Below, piece by piece: positions 17,232 to 27,030 of a stretch of DNA of 64,000 bases (position 1 is the stretch's first letter; each line of letters opens with the position of its first letter). Made by a program: the position numbers and the translations under genes. Source of the stretch: Schlesneria sphaerica. Its GTDB lineage: Bacteria; Planctomycetota; Planctomycetia; Planctomycetales; Planctomycetaceae. Location of the stretch: NCBI RefSeq assembly GCF_044336245.1, contig NZ_CP172346.1, forward strand, positions 4,588,001 to 4,652,000, given 5' to 3'. The notes below the pieces were generated by a model that saw only the letters and a list, made by a program, of their open reading frames with translations, searched no databases and had not been told where the DNA came from.

Positions 17232-18086
17232 TTATTTGCTGGTGCGAGGCTGAATGGCGAACATCCGTGTGGGGCCTCCTGTTCCTGATGTAATCTTGAT
17301 CGGCGCAACGATCAGGAAAAAGTTCCTTGCCGGAAGCTGATCGAGATTCGCAACATTCTCGAGTCCATAACGACCGGCACCATTAATCTGATGATGCACG
17401 GTGAAGTCTTTGGACGGACCATAATCGATGCTCAGTGTATCGATTCCAATCCCGCGAATGTTGCGTTCCTTGATGAGCCAGCTTGCTGCTTCCGCAGAAA
17501 AGCCGGGGAAGTGCATTCTTCCCTGCGCATCCTGATTGCGATAACGGACATTGCTCTTCCAGAAGCGCGCCCATCCGGTGTTCAGCAGTACGATCGCCCG
17601 GCGGGGAATGGGGCCATGGGTCCTTTCCCAGTCCGTCAGGTCTGCAACCGTCAGCCGATAGTCGGCGTCGCTTTCTCCCTTCAGGGAAATATCCACCACG
17701 ACCCCGGGGGCGAATAAATCTTCGCTGGCAATTTCGTCCAGGGTCAATTGCCCTCGCTCGAAGTGACACGGAGCGTCAATGTGCGTGCCGAAATGTTCGG
17801 GCATGCTGAACGCTTTTGAGGAAACCCCGTTCTTCTCCAGGGTGGCGATCGTTTTCAGTTCAAAGGGCTGGTAGTCATCCCCCGGCCAGAAGGGGCTTTT
17901 TTCGTCCAGCGAATGAGTCAGGTCGAGTAACTCGGTCTCTCCTGCAGCGAGCTGCCCCAGCGTCACTGCTTGCACGGAATCGACGGGGGCCGGCCGGTCC
18001 TGGGCAGAGGTGATCCCTGTCGCGATCAACCACCATCCCGTCACTCGCAGAAACAGGGGTAAATAGCGCTGCCTCAAGGAACTCAT
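17232..18086 (-). CDS. Secreted cyclase family protein (kynurenine-formamidase fold)
   Basis: The protein has about 284 residues from the ATG near 18086, where a signal peptide (MSSLRQRYLPLFLRVTGWWL...) begins. The longer frame would start at a GTG 21 codons upstream and bury that signal. The metal-binding motif HFGTHIDAPCHF is that of the cyclase/formamidase superfamily. 'LDLTHSLDEKSPFWPGDDYQ' and 'GIGIDTLSIDYGPSKDFTVH' are also typical. It is a likely Mn/Zn hydrolase acting in the periplasm on an unknown substrate. It is followed 38 bases later by the ceramidase-like gene. Confidence 0.88.
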   Translation of the reverse strand: MSSLRQRYLPLFLRVTGWWLIATGITSAQDRPAPVDSVQAVTLGQLAAGETELLDLTHSLDEKSPFWPGDDYQPFELKTIATLEKNGVSSKAFSMPEHFGTHIDAPCHFERGQLTLDEIASEDLFAPGVVVDISLKGESDADYRLTVADLTDWERTHGPIPRRAIVLLNTGWARFWKSNVRYRNQDAQGRMHFPGFSAEAASWLIKERNIRGIGIDTLSIDYGPSKDFTVHHQINGAGRYGLENVANLDQLPARNFFLIVAPIKITSGTGGPTRMFAIQPRTSK

Positions 18087-18405
18087 CGGGATATCCTTGT
18101 CGACCAATGGTAGGCATCCGTTCGCCGAGACTTCTTTTCTGCCTGTCACGGTGAACTTTCGAGATTGTCTTCACGACATGCTAACGTAACGATCCAGAGG
18201 CGTGAGGCGAAGGGAGAGGGAAACTTTGCCCGAATCAGGTCGTTCCAACGCGTCGCAGGGGAAAGAGGCTCGCTGGTCAGATGTGGTGAAATCTGTTCGC
18301 GATCGACCTGACTCGTGCGAAGTACACACTGCTCTCGTTCTGGACCTTGTGACGTTCGCAGCGACAGAGATCGGCCCTGTCAGGGGAAGGACCCCGACCG
18401 GCCCG
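18087..18405. other. Non-coding spacer
   Basis: These 319 bases lie upstream of the cyclase gene and downstream of the ABC-2 permease stop, both on the minus strand. Open frames here are short and have no recognisable motif. The spacer should hold the cyclase promoter; no clear hairpin was found. Confidence 0.5.
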
Positions 18406-19629
18406 TCAGCCCTGTGCGGTCGATCTGAAACGCCACCAGCCGGTGGTGAAACAAATCGCAGCGAAGAACAGCAGCATGCCACAGCAGGTGGCGACCAGTT
18501 GTGGATCGACAACGGGTTGGGTCAGAACCGCATCGAAGGCTTTCAGGGACCAGGCGTGCGGCGTGATCAGGCTGATCTGCTTCATCAACTTGGGAAAGAG
18601 TTCTCTGGGGAAGAAGCAGCCACTGACGCTGCTCAGTACCAGAATCAGCGTCGTTCCATAAGAAGAAATCTGCTGATCCGTCTGAACCAGCGTGGCCAGA
18701 AGCAGCCCTAGCGACGCGGCGGCGGCGGACGTACAGAGGATCACCGGAATCAGGTAAGCCGGCTGTGATCCCCAGGGCATGCCGAAGAGGAGTCGGCCAC
18801 ACAGGAACAGCAGTCCGCATTGCAGAATCGATGTCAGGTAGAACGGAATCGTTTTGCCGATCAGCAGCGAGGCGGTGCCGATGGGGGCCATCAGCAGACG
18901 CCGCAGTGTTCCCTGATCCCGTTCGATCATGAATGACCGCGCCATGATGTTGACCAGAAAAAATGCGAACATCACGGTGAAACCGGGAACAACCCAGAGG
19001 AAGACCGCGTTGGACTTGGGTTCTTCCGTTTGATCCGGCAGGGACAACTTTGCCGCAGTTTGAAGCTCCGTTGTTTCTTCTTCGTCAGTACGGACCCAAC
19101 CCCGGGTCACGGGATTCTTTCGTGCAGCAATCGGAGCGACGAACTTGATGATCAGTGATGTGACGACTCCTTCCAGCAGCTTACCGACACCCCCCGCCGA
19201 TACTTTTGCGTCCAGTGTCACGTCGAGGGACGAAACTCCTGAGACCGCCAGACCGATCTTGGGATTGAAGATGTCCGTCATCCTCACTTCGTCAACAAGT
19301 TCCTCAAACCGTGGTCCAATCTGCATCAGCATGATTGCATCGCCACTGCGGGCGAGTTCGGTGGCCGCTTCTTCCGAGTCGACAGGAGTAATCAACAGTT
19401 CGGGTTGCTGACCGAGGCTGCTGATCAGTTCTTTCGAGGTCTCGCTTTGACTGCGATCGATCAGAGCGATCCGGAAACGTTCGGTATTATCGTCACGGGT
19501 GAGGAACTGGCCGGTTGACATGCCGACAATCGAAATAAACAGCAACGGCAGTACGAGCAGCAACACGAGTGCTTGACGGTCCTGCGAGAGCAGAAACAGA
19601 TCTTTTGCGGTGATATACCAGGCAGCCAT
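18406..19629 (-). CDS. ABC-2 type transporter permease
   Basis: The protein has 407 residues. A first membrane helix near residues 15-38 (ALVLLLVLPLLFISIVGM) is followed by a large extracytoplasmic loop. Five further hydrophobic segments fill the C-terminal half. 'FFLVNIMARSFMIERDQGTLRRLLMAPIG' is the characteristic ABC-2 loop. This is the architecture of the drug/polymer exporter family that includes YhhJ and NatB. The ATPase gene lies upstream in the same direction, 159 bases away, so the two should form one exporter. The substrate is unknown. Confidence 0.9.
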   Translation of the reverse strand: MAAWYITAKDLFLLSQDRQALVLLLVLPLLFISIVGMSTGQFLTRDDNTERFRIALIDRSQSETSKELISSLGQQPELLITPVDSEEAATELARSGDAIMLMQIGPRFEELVDEVRMTDIFNPKIGLAVSGVSSLDVTLDAKVSAGGVGKLLEGVVTSLIIKFVAPIAARKNPVTRGWVRTDEEETTELQTAAKLSLPDQTEEPKSNAVFLWVVPGFTVMFAFFLVNIMARSFMIERDQGTLRRLLMAPIGTASLLIGKTIPFYLTSILQCGLLFLCGRLLFGMPWGSQPAYLIPVILCTSAAAASLGLLLATLVQTDQQISSYGTTLILVLSSVSGCFFPRELFPKLMKQISLITPHAWSLKAFDAVLTQPVVDPQLVATCCGMLLFFAAICFTTGWWRFRSTAQG

Positions 19630-19788
19630 ACATTAGAACCTATCGCATATTCGGTTGAACGTCGAAAATTGCCCGCTGTTGCTGTGATTATCTGTGTACT
19701 GTCGGATTGGACGTGCCGTTTGGTAAGGTCTGGAAGATCTTGTCGAAGCTGCGGAATCTAGTGAGTTTTTTGTCGACGACGTGGTCCG

Positions 19789-20910
19789 TCAATCCCGCAG
19801 GCGTTTCCCGGTGAGTTTGAGGAATAGTCCTTCCAGATTCGATTGCTGAGTTTCCACCCGCAAGACTTGAACGCCTGATTTTTCGAGCTTGTCCAGGGTG
19901 GCGCGCAACCGTGTTCCCAGATCGTGTTCGTCATGGGGTGAATGAGGGTTGGTCATCGGGTGGCTTCCGTCGCGGGCCGTGGGATTTTGTCCGTTTGTTT
20001 TTGCGAGGTTCCCGACAGATGTCCCGCCCGAGACAATGACGGCGGGTTCATTGTCGTTACTGACGCCCACGCGTGCTAAATCCCCGAGTTCGGCAGCAAC
20101 CCCGTCCGTCCGATCCACGTACAGGAAAACATCGGCGGACATCCCCGACAGCAGGCTGTGAATCGAGTCGTTCACCAGCACCACCCCTTGATCGATGATC
20201 GCGACCCGTTCGCAAATCGACTGGACTTCTTCCATATAGTGACTGGCGTAGATCACGCCCACGCCGGCGGCCGTCTGTTTACGAATACAGTCCATCAGTC
20301 GCGCACGCGATTGGGGATCGACCCCCAGAGTCGGTTCATCCAGGATCAGGATCTGCGGCCTCTGCATCAGTGCGATGCCAAAATTGAGCCGGCGCTTCAT
20401 GCCGCCAGAGTAGTTTCCCGCTTTCCGGCGAGCGCTCTCTGTCAGACCAATCTCTTCCAGAACTTCGCTGCAGCGCTGGTCCAGTTCTTCGCCTCGAATT
20501 CCGTAGAGATTTCCGAAGAACTTCAAATTGTCCAGACCGCTGAGTTCCTGATAGATGGCATATTCCTGGGGAACCAGGCCAAAGACCCGACGCAGGGAAA
20601 GATCTTTCCCGTCGAAGTGTTTTCCATTGATTCGGACTTCGCCACTGGTCGGGGTCAGCAGCCCCGCCATCATCATCATGGACGTGCTTTTGCCCGCTCC
20701 ATTGGGACCCAGCAGTCCGAGGACTTCCCCACCCCGGATCGAGAAGCTGACGTCCTTGACGGCAACGTGCGTTCCGAACTGCTTCTGCAGTTTGATCGCT
20801 TCGACCAGAATTCGGGAAGGAGGGGCCACGGCGCCAAGTGATCCCTCAGACTCGGCGAGTCTGTGCGACTGCGGGGAATCCGAAGTATTGTCCGTCAAGC
20901 GTCGCCTCAC
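19789..20910 (-). CDS. ABC transporter ATP-binding protein (ABC-2 exporter)
   Basis: The protein has 373 residues and a GTG start. The Walker A motif GPNGAGKST, the signature YSGGMKRRL, the Walker B motif ILILDEP followed by 'TLGVDPQSRARL', and the H-loop 'ASHYMEE' are all intact. About 40 poorly conserved residues precede the domain, so the true start could be further downstream. A C-terminal extension from about residue 255 includes 'LRATLDKLEKSGVQVLRVET', common in ABC-2 exporters, and ends 'LEGLFLKLTGKRLRD'. It energises the permease encoded next to it. A divergent iron-type binding protein gene lies 208 bases upstream. Confidence 0.93.
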   Translation of the reverse strand: MRRRLTDNTSDSPQSHRLAESEGSLGAVAPPSRILVEAIKLQKQFGTHVAVKDVSFSIRGGEVLGLLGPNGAGKSTSMMMMAGLLTPTSGEVRINGKHFDGKDLSLRRVFGLVPQEYAIYQELSGLDNLKFFGNLYGIRGEELDQRCSEVLEEIGLTESARRKAGNYSGGMKRRLNFGIALMQRPQILILDEPTLGVDPQSRARLMDCIRKQTAAGVGVIYASHYMEEVQSICERVAIIDQGVVLVNDSIHSLLSGMSADVFLYVDRTDGVAAELGDLARVGVSNDNEPAVIVSGGTSVGNLAKTNGQNPTARDGSHPMTNPHSPHDEHDLGTRLRATLDKLEKSGVQVLRVETQQSNLEGLFLKLTGKRLRD

Positions 20911-21118
20911 AGATGGGTGGTTTCGACACGACCTCGTTCAGAGGGTTCCAATCATGATAATATCTGCGCCGATGAGACGGAGCCATTGACACGCGACGAA
21001 GAAATCGTCGAAGTCGGACATTCTCTGCGAAACTCTTTCTGAGTTCGGTTGATCGAAGGCGGACAGGCATCGTACCGTACCCGTTCAAAATTCCCTTGAT
21101 TCCTCTGGTGGAACTACG

Positions 21119-22222
21119 ATGGTCGTCAATCGAATGAACCGTTCAGCGGTTTTGCTTCCCGTGCTCGCGGTCCTGTTGCTGGCGGGTGTCTGGCTGGGTG
21201 TATTGCCACGGTCGGGGGCTGACGCAGACACGCTGGTCGTCTACTGTGCCCACGACCGGATCTTTGCCGAAGATGTTCTGAACGAGTTCTCCCGCCAGAC
21301 AGGAATTCAAGTTCAGACGCGATATGACACAGAAGCGACAAAATCGCTCGGGTTAATCAATCTGATTGTCCAGGAAGCGGCGCAGCCTCGCTGCGATGTT
21401 TTCTGGAACAACGAACTGCTGGGGATGGTCGAGTTGCAGCAGCAGGGCTTGCTTGAGGCTCATCGAGGGGCCGCGTGGAGCCGTATTCCCGAGCAGTTTC
21501 GCGACCCTGAGGGTTATTGGGTCGGATTCGCTGCCCGATTGCGTGTCATCATCTTCAACACGAGTCAGGTCGCCTCATCAGAAGAGACCTTCAGTACGCT
21601 GCTGGGGCTGGAACCGGCTCGCGTCGCGATGGCGAAGCCGCTGTTCGGTACGACGCTCACTCATTACACCGTACTCTGGCACTTGTGGGGGGGCGAACGT
21701 CTCAAAGACTGGCACCGTGATTTGCGGATGCGGGGCCTGCGCGAAGTCGATGGGAATGCGGCTGTCAAAGACATCGTCGCCCGAGGGACTTGCGATGCCG
21801 GATTAACAGACACCGATGACGTGTTCGTGGCGCTGGATGACGGGTTACCCGTCGAGATGCTTCCCGTTCGCATCTCTGCCGTCCCGCCTCAATCGGATCA
21901 CCAGGCCGTTCCTGCCGAGAATTCGCCGACGGCGACACAGTACCGCACGGTCTGTATTCCGAACACGGTCGGAATCATTAAAGGAACCCGCCGGCTGACC
22001 GCCGCGCAGCGACTGGTTGATTTTCTGGCGTCTGCCGAAACCGAATTGGCACTCGCCAAATCAAAAGCACGGCAGATTCCTCTGGGCGAAGTAAATGCCG
22101 AACTGATTCCCGCAGAGGTGCAGAAGTTGACGGAGTGGGCTCGCGACGGGGTCGATCTGCGAGGCCTGCTTCCCGCCCGACGGGAATGTCTTGAGTGGTT
22201 GAAAGCGGAGTACCTGAAGTGA
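21119..22222 (+). CDS. Periplasmic Fe(3+)-type substrate-binding protein
   Basis: The protein has 367 residues. An N-terminal hydrophobic helix (about 5-28) acts as signal or anchor. The mature part begins 'DTLVVYCAHDRIFAEDVLNEF', typical of FbpA/AfuA-like binding proteins ('LVVYCAxD'). 'AAQPRCDVFWNNELLGMVELQ' and 'CDAGLTDTDDVFVAL' match the two-lobe core. It should deliver iron or another small ligand to the permease encoded 14 bases downstream. No ATPase gene follows directly; the nearest candidate lies at 29.3 kb. Confidence 0.88.
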   Translation: MVVNRMNRSAVLLPVLAVLLLAGVWLGVLPRSGADADTLVVYCAHDRIFAEDVLNEFSRQTGIQVQTRYDTEATKSLGLINLIVQEAAQPRCDVFWNNELLGMVELQQQGLLEAHRGAAWSRIPEQFRDPEGYWVGFAARLRVIIFNTSQVASSEETFSTLLGLEPARVAMAKPLFGTTLTHYTVLWHLWGGERLKDWHRDLRMRGLREVDGNAAVKDIVARGTCDAGLTDTDDVFVALDDGLPVEMLPVRISAVPPQSDHQAVPAENSPTATQYRTVCIPNTVGIIKGTRRLTAAQRLVDFLASAETELALAKSKARQIPLGEVNAELIPAEVQKLTEWARDGVDLRGLLPARRECLEWLKAEYLK

Positions 22223-22235
22223 AACAGGGTGCTGC

Positions 22236-23705
22236 ATGAGTCTCGGGTGGGCCTGCTGGTGGACACTGGTTCGGACATGCGTGCTTTGCTTGTGTGCATG
22301 GCCCATCTGCATCGGCGTTGAACGCTGGCTGCGTCAGGTGTCGGATCGGTGGCGGCCCCTGGCTTTCGGCCTGTTGCTCGCACCATTTCTCTTTCCGGAA
22401 CTGCTGGTGGGTTACACGTACCGGGGGCCGGCACTCTCGTCGTCGCGCGTGGCGGAATGGCTTTGTACGGTGCTGTTGCTGCTGCGGATTGTTCCGATCG
22501 GCGTGGTGACGCTGCTTGCCTCACCCCCGGGACTGGCCAGTGCTTCGGCCCTTTATTGCCGATGGATGCTCGTTCGACAGAGCGGGTTCTCGCTGAGAGA
22601 GCTGGCACGTCTGCTCGCCTGCATCTGGAACGACCCGGTGCGGCGAGTTCTGCCCGCCTTGGGGCTCATGGCCCTGGTTGCGTTCCAGGAGTTTGAACTG
22701 GCGGCGCTGCTGCAGACGGCGAGTTGGACGGACTGGTTCATCGCTGCCCAGCGCGTCGGACTCGACCGAAACGAGATGCTGGCTCATTCGTCCTGGCCCG
22801 TCGTGATGCAATTGCCGCTTGTTCTGGGAATCGTGAACTGGGCCGTCTACCGGCAGACACCCCACGTGGAAGCGAATCACGAGTTACGTCTCTCGGCCCG
22901 GAACCACGGAATGGCATGGCTCTATCTTGCTGTGGCACTGACGGGAGGCTGTCTGATTCCCCTCATTTTTCTGGGATCAAATCTGCTGAGCGGGTTAAGA
23001 CTGATGCTGGTCCAGCGCACGCAGTTGCTGGGACTGAGTCATGAAGTTGTGATCGCGGTGGCGATCAGCCTGACTGCAGGATTAGCGACCTGGGGGATGA
23101 GTGGCCGGTTTCTGCGTTCACAACAGGGGTCGCGGTTCGTTCGGATCGGATTGCAGGGGGTGCTGTTGCCGGGGCTGGCGGGTTCGCTGCTGCTGAGTCT
23201 TGCGGTCTCGCGCTTGTTTCAGCAGCCCTGGTTTCGCCCGTTCTATGATACGCCGATTCCCTGGGTGATCGCTGTGACGGTGTGGTTGTTCCCTCGAGCG
23301 GTACTGGTGCGACTCTGGCTGGAAGCGACTCAGTCGGGTGAGGGGCTTTACCTTGCGAGCCTGTTGACGAACGGAGCGGGGCGAACGAAAGAATCCATGG
23401 AGTCCCTTGCGGCAGCTCAGGCCGAGATTCCACGTCCGACGAGACTGGCGGGAAGTTTAGCGTTCCGACTGCGTGATCAACCCCGTTTGCTGGCGATTGG
23501 CCTGCTGTGCTATTGGGCCTATCTCGACCTGTCGACCGCGTATCTACTCGCTCCGACCGGAATGCCCTCGGGCCTGGTAAGGCTTTATAACTTCATGCAC
23601 TTCGGACGGTCAGCGGCGCTGTCTGCCGAAGCGTTCGCATTCTTCGGGATGCCGATCGCCTTGCTGTGTCTGGCGATCGGCATCATGCGACTGTTTCGAT
23701 CGTAG
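22236..23705 (+). CDS. Iron-type ABC transporter permease (two-module)
   Basis: This is a 489-residue, very hydrophobic protein with roughly a dozen membrane segments in two homologous halves, as in FbpB/ThiP-type permeases. Loop sequences such as 'NDPVRRVLPALGLMALVAFQEFE' resemble the EAA-like coupling region of this class. It starts 14 bases after the binding-protein stop. It lacks an adjacent ATPase, so it probably uses one encoded elsewhere, possibly the FbpC-like ATPase at 29.3 kb. Confidence 0.82.
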   Translation: MSLGWACWWTLVRTCVLCLCAWPICIGVERWLRQVSDRWRPLAFGLLLAPFLFPELLVGYTYRGPALSSSRVAEWLCTVLLLLRIVPIGVVTLLASPPGLASASALYCRWMLVRQSGFSLRELARLLACIWNDPVRRVLPALGLMALVAFQEFELAALLQTASWTDWFIAAQRVGLDRNEMLAHSSWPVVMQLPLVLGIVNWAVYRQTPHVEANHELRLSARNHGMAWLYLAVALTGGCLIPLIFLGSNLLSGLRLMLVQRTQLLGLSHEVVIAVAISLTAGLATWGMSGRFLRSQQGSRFVRIGLQGVLLPGLAGSLLLSLAVSRLFQQPWFRPFYDTPIPWVIAVTVWLFPRAVLVRLWLEATQSGEGLYLASLLTNGAGRTKESMESLAAAQAEIPRPTRLAGSLAFRLRDQPRLLAIGLLCYWAYLDLSTAYLLAPTGMPSGLVRLYNFMHFGRSAALSAEAFAFFGMPIALLCLAIGIMRLFRS

Positions 23706-23732
23706 CGGACAGACTCCCGCGACATCGGGTGC

Positions 23733-23836
23733 GGGAGGTGACCACGGGAGGTGACCACGGGAGGTGACCACGGGAGGTGACCACGGGAGGTGACCACGGG
23801 AGGTGAACACGGGAGGTGAACACGGGAGGTGAACAC
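23733..23836. repeat. Eight perfect-length 13-bp tandem repeats
   Basis: There are five copies of GGGAGGTGACCAC followed by three of GGGAGGTGAACAC, with no spacer bases, for 104 bases in all. The array lies between the convergent ends of the permease and the phosphoesterase. The unit length is not a multiple of three, and the array is outside any convincing gene. The block-wise change of one base (C to A) suggests recent local amplification. Confidence 0.97.
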
Positions 23837-23890
23837 CGAACAGACGCAGCACACGTGCGTAAGCGTGCGCTGCGCCGGTCCGCCTGACGA

Positions 23891-24895
23891 TCAGAATACT
23901 TCGGTATGCTGCGGGCGGGGTTCTGGCGACTGAAGGTCGAGTTCGATCAGCCGGCCTCCCCGTTTCCAGGCGGGGGGGCCATAACCGCCCCAACCGCTGA
24001 CACGTCCGTAAGCCAATTCGATACCCTCCCATTTGCCATGATAATTGTTGACGTGGTCATGGCCGCAGAAGACCCCCACCACCCGGCCTGAGGCCGAAAA
24101 GTCCTGAAAGGACTGGCCGGTGTCACTGTCGAAGCAAACCTTCTCTGCCTTGTCCCCCTCTGCCTGTCCCGACTCGAACAAGTCGTGATACTCCTTCAAC
24201 GGAATATGAACGAAGACCGTGATCGGAGATTTGACCTGTCGCTGGGCGTCTCGTTCCAGCTGAGCTCGGAACCACGCCAGCTGCGGGTCAGAGATCCGGC
24301 GATCACCGGGTGCGTAGCCGACCTGAAAGAAGAACAGGGACGCTCGCGGTTGAGGGTTGTCCTTGTCCATGATGTCGTAGCGGTAGCAGTAATGGCGTCC
24401 GGTGGCTGCGTCGTGGTAGCCCTGAAATCCCCGTTCCATTCTCTGCCGGATTTCGTCGAGCGGAAGGGAGCCTTCTGCCTGTTTGACCGGGTAGTCATGG
24501 TTTCCAAAGCAGAGGGTCCAGGGAACCTGCAGGCCGTTGAGAATGTCCATCCCGGTCCATTCCACCGGTTTCGATGAATCGTTGTTGACGAAGTCGCCGG
24601 TGTGAATGATGAAGTCGGGCTTTACGCGGTCGACCAGTCCCCGCAGCAATTCCTCCGTTGCCTTGTTGGTTCCGTCGCCGGGATGGAAATGCGTGTCTGC
24701 CAGTTGGAGCAGTCGGACGGTCCGTGGTCTGCTGGGGGTGAAGAGAATGTCGAGCTGATCCGTGGATTGGGGCCGGATCAGCAGATCACCGAATCGCTGT
24801 TCTTTCTCTTCCGCCTTGCACGAGTTCGCCAGCGAACCGCTCAAGAGGGGAAGGGATGACAGTGCGACCGACTGAAGGAAAGTACGTCGTTGCAT
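23891..24895 (-). CDS. Exported calcineurin-like metallophosphoesterase
   Basis: The protein has 334 residues. The N-terminus MQRRTFLQSVALSSLPLLSG looks like a twin-arginine or Sec signal peptide. The metallophosphoesterase motifs are all present in order: 'LADTHFHPGDG', 'IIHTGDFVNND', 'FGNHDYP', 'VFVHIPLKE' and 'GVFCGHDHVNNYHG'. Family members act on varied phosphate esters, and the substrate cannot be told. It is convergent with the permease gene across the 13-bp repeat array and divergent from the sulfatase gene. Confidence 0.92.
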   Translation of the reverse strand: MQRRTFLQSVALSSLPLLSGSLANSCKAEEKEQRFGDLLIRPQSTDQLDILFTPSRPRTVRLLQLADTHFHPGDGTNKATEELLRGLVDRVKPDFIIHTGDFVNNDSSKPVEWTGMDILNGLQVPWTLCFGNHDYPVKQAEGSLPLDEIRQRMERGFQGYHDAATGRHYCYRYDIMDKDNPQPRASLFFFQVGYAPGDRRISDPQLAWFRAQLERDAQRQVKSPITVFVHIPLKEYHDLFESGQAEGDKAEKVCFDSDTGQSFQDFSASGRVVGVFCGHDHVNNYHGKWEGIELAYGRVSGWGGYGPPAWKRGGRLIELDLQSPEPRPQHTEVF

Positions 24896-25317
24896 GAGTG
24901 CGAATCTCGGCTGAAGGCACGCGGTTCTGACCGACTCGAATAAGAGTCACAACAGGCCACGACAGAGTATCTCAATCGACACGTCAGTTGAAGTATTTGT
25001 TGAGGCATGACGCTGGGTGGAGTCCTACCGCCCAGACGAACTGGTTTTCCAGCGATGGATGCGTGCGCGGCTCCTGCGGGCTGCGTTGCCTTCCGGGGTG
25101 CTCGGCGAATATCGTGCGAGTCGGGAGCGAAGGAACTTGAGGTTGCCTGGATTGCCAATCCACTCGATGTGACATCCTGACAGCGACGGTCTGCTTTTTG
25201 CACAGGGTGACCCGTTGGTCTCGCAAAGGATCTAATCTGCGGGATCCAAGCGATCTATGGGATCCGAACTGGGCAACAACGACGACATAAGGCGGAACTG
25301 TAAAGAAGGGCGATTAG
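24896..25317. other. Divergent intergenic region
   Basis: These 422 bases lie between the divergent phosphoesterase and sulfatase genes and must contain both promoters. Short open frames are present on the minus strand, but they have no start signal or recognisable motif. No strong hairpin or repeat was found. Confidence 0.5.
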
Positions 25318-26805
25318 ATGAAGTCGATCTTGTCGGCGATGATGTGTCTGACTGTCCTGTTCTTAAACCCGGGTTGGCTGCACGCCGCCGATGCGGAACC
25401 GGATCCTCGCCCGAACATTGTCTGGATTATTGTCGACGACATGTCGGCAAACTTTTCCTCGTTTGGCGAGAAACTGATCGAGACACCTCATGTTGACCGC
25501 CTGGTTTCGCAGGGGACCAAGTTCGAACGCTGCTTCGTGACCGCCCCCGTCTGTTCTCCGTGTCGCTCGGCCTTGATTACCGGCATGTATCAGACATCGA
25601 TCGGAGCGCACCATCACCGCAGCGGCCGAGGGGTCGAGAAGATTCTTCTCCCTGCAGGCGTTGAGCCAGCACCGCTGATCTTTCAGCGAGCGGGTTATTT
25701 CACGACGATCAGCAGTTGGCCGCAAAAAGACCAGGGACTTGGCAAGACGGACTACAACTTCGAGTGGGATCGGGGAATTTACAACGGAAACGACTGGAGC
25801 GGCCGTGCCAAGGGGCAGCCGTTCTTCGCTCAGATTCAACTGCAGGGTGGCAAGCTTCGTCATAATCAACGCTGGAACGAAATCGCACAGCAGGAACTGG
25901 GCAGTTTGACATCCCCGCAGGCTGTCAAACTGCCACCTTATTATCCTCGTGATCAGGTTCTCCTTGATGATTGGGCACAGTATCTGGATGCCTGCCGGCA
26001 TACGGATAAGCAGGTCGGTCAGGTGATTGAGCGACTGACGCGCGAGGGGCTGCTCGACAATACAATCATCTTCTTTATGACAGATCACGGTATCAGTCAT
26101 GCGCGAGGTAAGCAGTTCCTCTACGACGAAGGGATTCACGTCCCTCTGGTCATCCGGGGGCCTGGCATCGAGAAGGGCAAAGTGCGAGAAGACCTGGTAG
26201 AGCACATCGATCTCGTCGCCACTTCCCTCGCTCTTGCCGGACTTGCGATCCCCGCGACAATGCAGTCGAAGGATCTTCTTGCGAAGAACTATGCTCCGCG
26301 TCAGGCCGTCTTCAGTGCGCGAGATCGCTGTGACGAAACTGTCGATCACATACGGGCAGTGAGAACGGAGCGGTTCAAGTACATCCGCAACTTCCTGCCG
26401 CAGCGGCCTCATCTGCAGCCGAACCGGTATAAGGACAACAAGCCGATTGTCCAGAAGTTGCGCGAACTGCACGAAAACCAGCAACTCGATGCGCTGACAG
26501 AATCGCTGCTGTTCGCCCCCACCAGGCCTGCTGAAGAACTTTATGATCTGGCTGCAGATCCCCATGAACTCCGCAATCTGGCGGACGATCCTGCTTACGC
26601 TCAAACACTGACGGATCTCAGACTGCGACTGGAACTCTGGATGACCGGGACAAATGATCTCGGACGTACGCCCGAAACCGAAGCGATGTACGACAGCGAT
26701 ATGGCGAGTTACCTGGGCGGGGAGGGAGCCCGGGAGACCCCTCAGCGACAACTCCTGCGAAAGAATATCGAGCTGATGAAAGCCTGGAGACAAGAGGGGA
26801 AGTAG
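25318..26805 (+). CDS. Secreted sulfatase (heparan N-sulfatase-like)
   Basis: The protein has 495 residues. The signal peptide (MKSILSAMMCLTVLFLNPGWLHA) has AAGGG just upstream. The metal site opens with 'PNIVWIIVDDMSANF'. The sulfatase signature is complete: CSPCRSALITG, in which the first Cys can be converted to formylglycine, followed by 'GMYQTSIGAHHHRSG'. 'FFMTDHGISHARGKQFLYDEG' is the second metal-binding block. The pattern resembles the N-sulfoglucosamine sulfohydrolase group, but the true substrate of planctomycete members is generally a sulfated algal or animal polysaccharide. It stands alone. Confidence 0.93.
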   Translation: MKSILSAMMCLTVLFLNPGWLHAADAEPDPRPNIVWIIVDDMSANFSSFGEKLIETPHVDRLVSQGTKFERCFVTAPVCSPCRSALITGMYQTSIGAHHHRSGRGVEKILLPAGVEPAPLIFQRAGYFTTISSWPQKDQGLGKTDYNFEWDRGIYNGNDWSGRAKGQPFFAQIQLQGGKLRHNQRWNEIAQQELGSLTSPQAVKLPPYYPRDQVLLDDWAQYLDACRHTDKQVGQVIERLTREGLLDNTIIFFMTDHGISHARGKQFLYDEGIHVPLVIRGPGIEKGKVREDLVEHIDLVATSLALAGLAIPATMQSKDLLAKNYAPRQAVFSARDRCDETVDHIRAVRTERFKYIRNFLPQRPHLQPNRYKDNKPIVQKLRELHENQQLDALTESLLFAPTRPAEELYDLAADPHELRNLADDPAYAQTLTDLRLRLELWMTGTNDLGRTPETEAMYDSDMASYLGGEGARETPQRQLLRKNIELMKAWRQEGK

Positions 26806-27030
26806 CCTGCTGAGTCCAATCGTTTCCCTGAGGATCCGCTCGTTCCAGGGCCCCCGATGGAAGTCATACGGATCCGCGGTGATGATCTGTGTCGGTCCCG
26901 GTGGTAATCGATATGGCCAGACGGTATGAATTCCAGCAGCCTGATCGTCCCGTTCGAACCCGCAGGCCCCGGACGGAAAGTCATCCGTTGGTTGCGGTGA
27001 ATCACGCCACCGAAAGAAGAGAGTTCCCGA

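Noticed and set aside
23733..23836. Tandem repeats as a CRISPR array
   Set aside because: Units are 13 bases with no spacers, and no cas gene is present in the window.
24841..25226. Small minus-strand genes in the divergent spacer before the sulfatase
   Set aside because: Frames are short and overlapping in two phases, without a ribosome site or motif.
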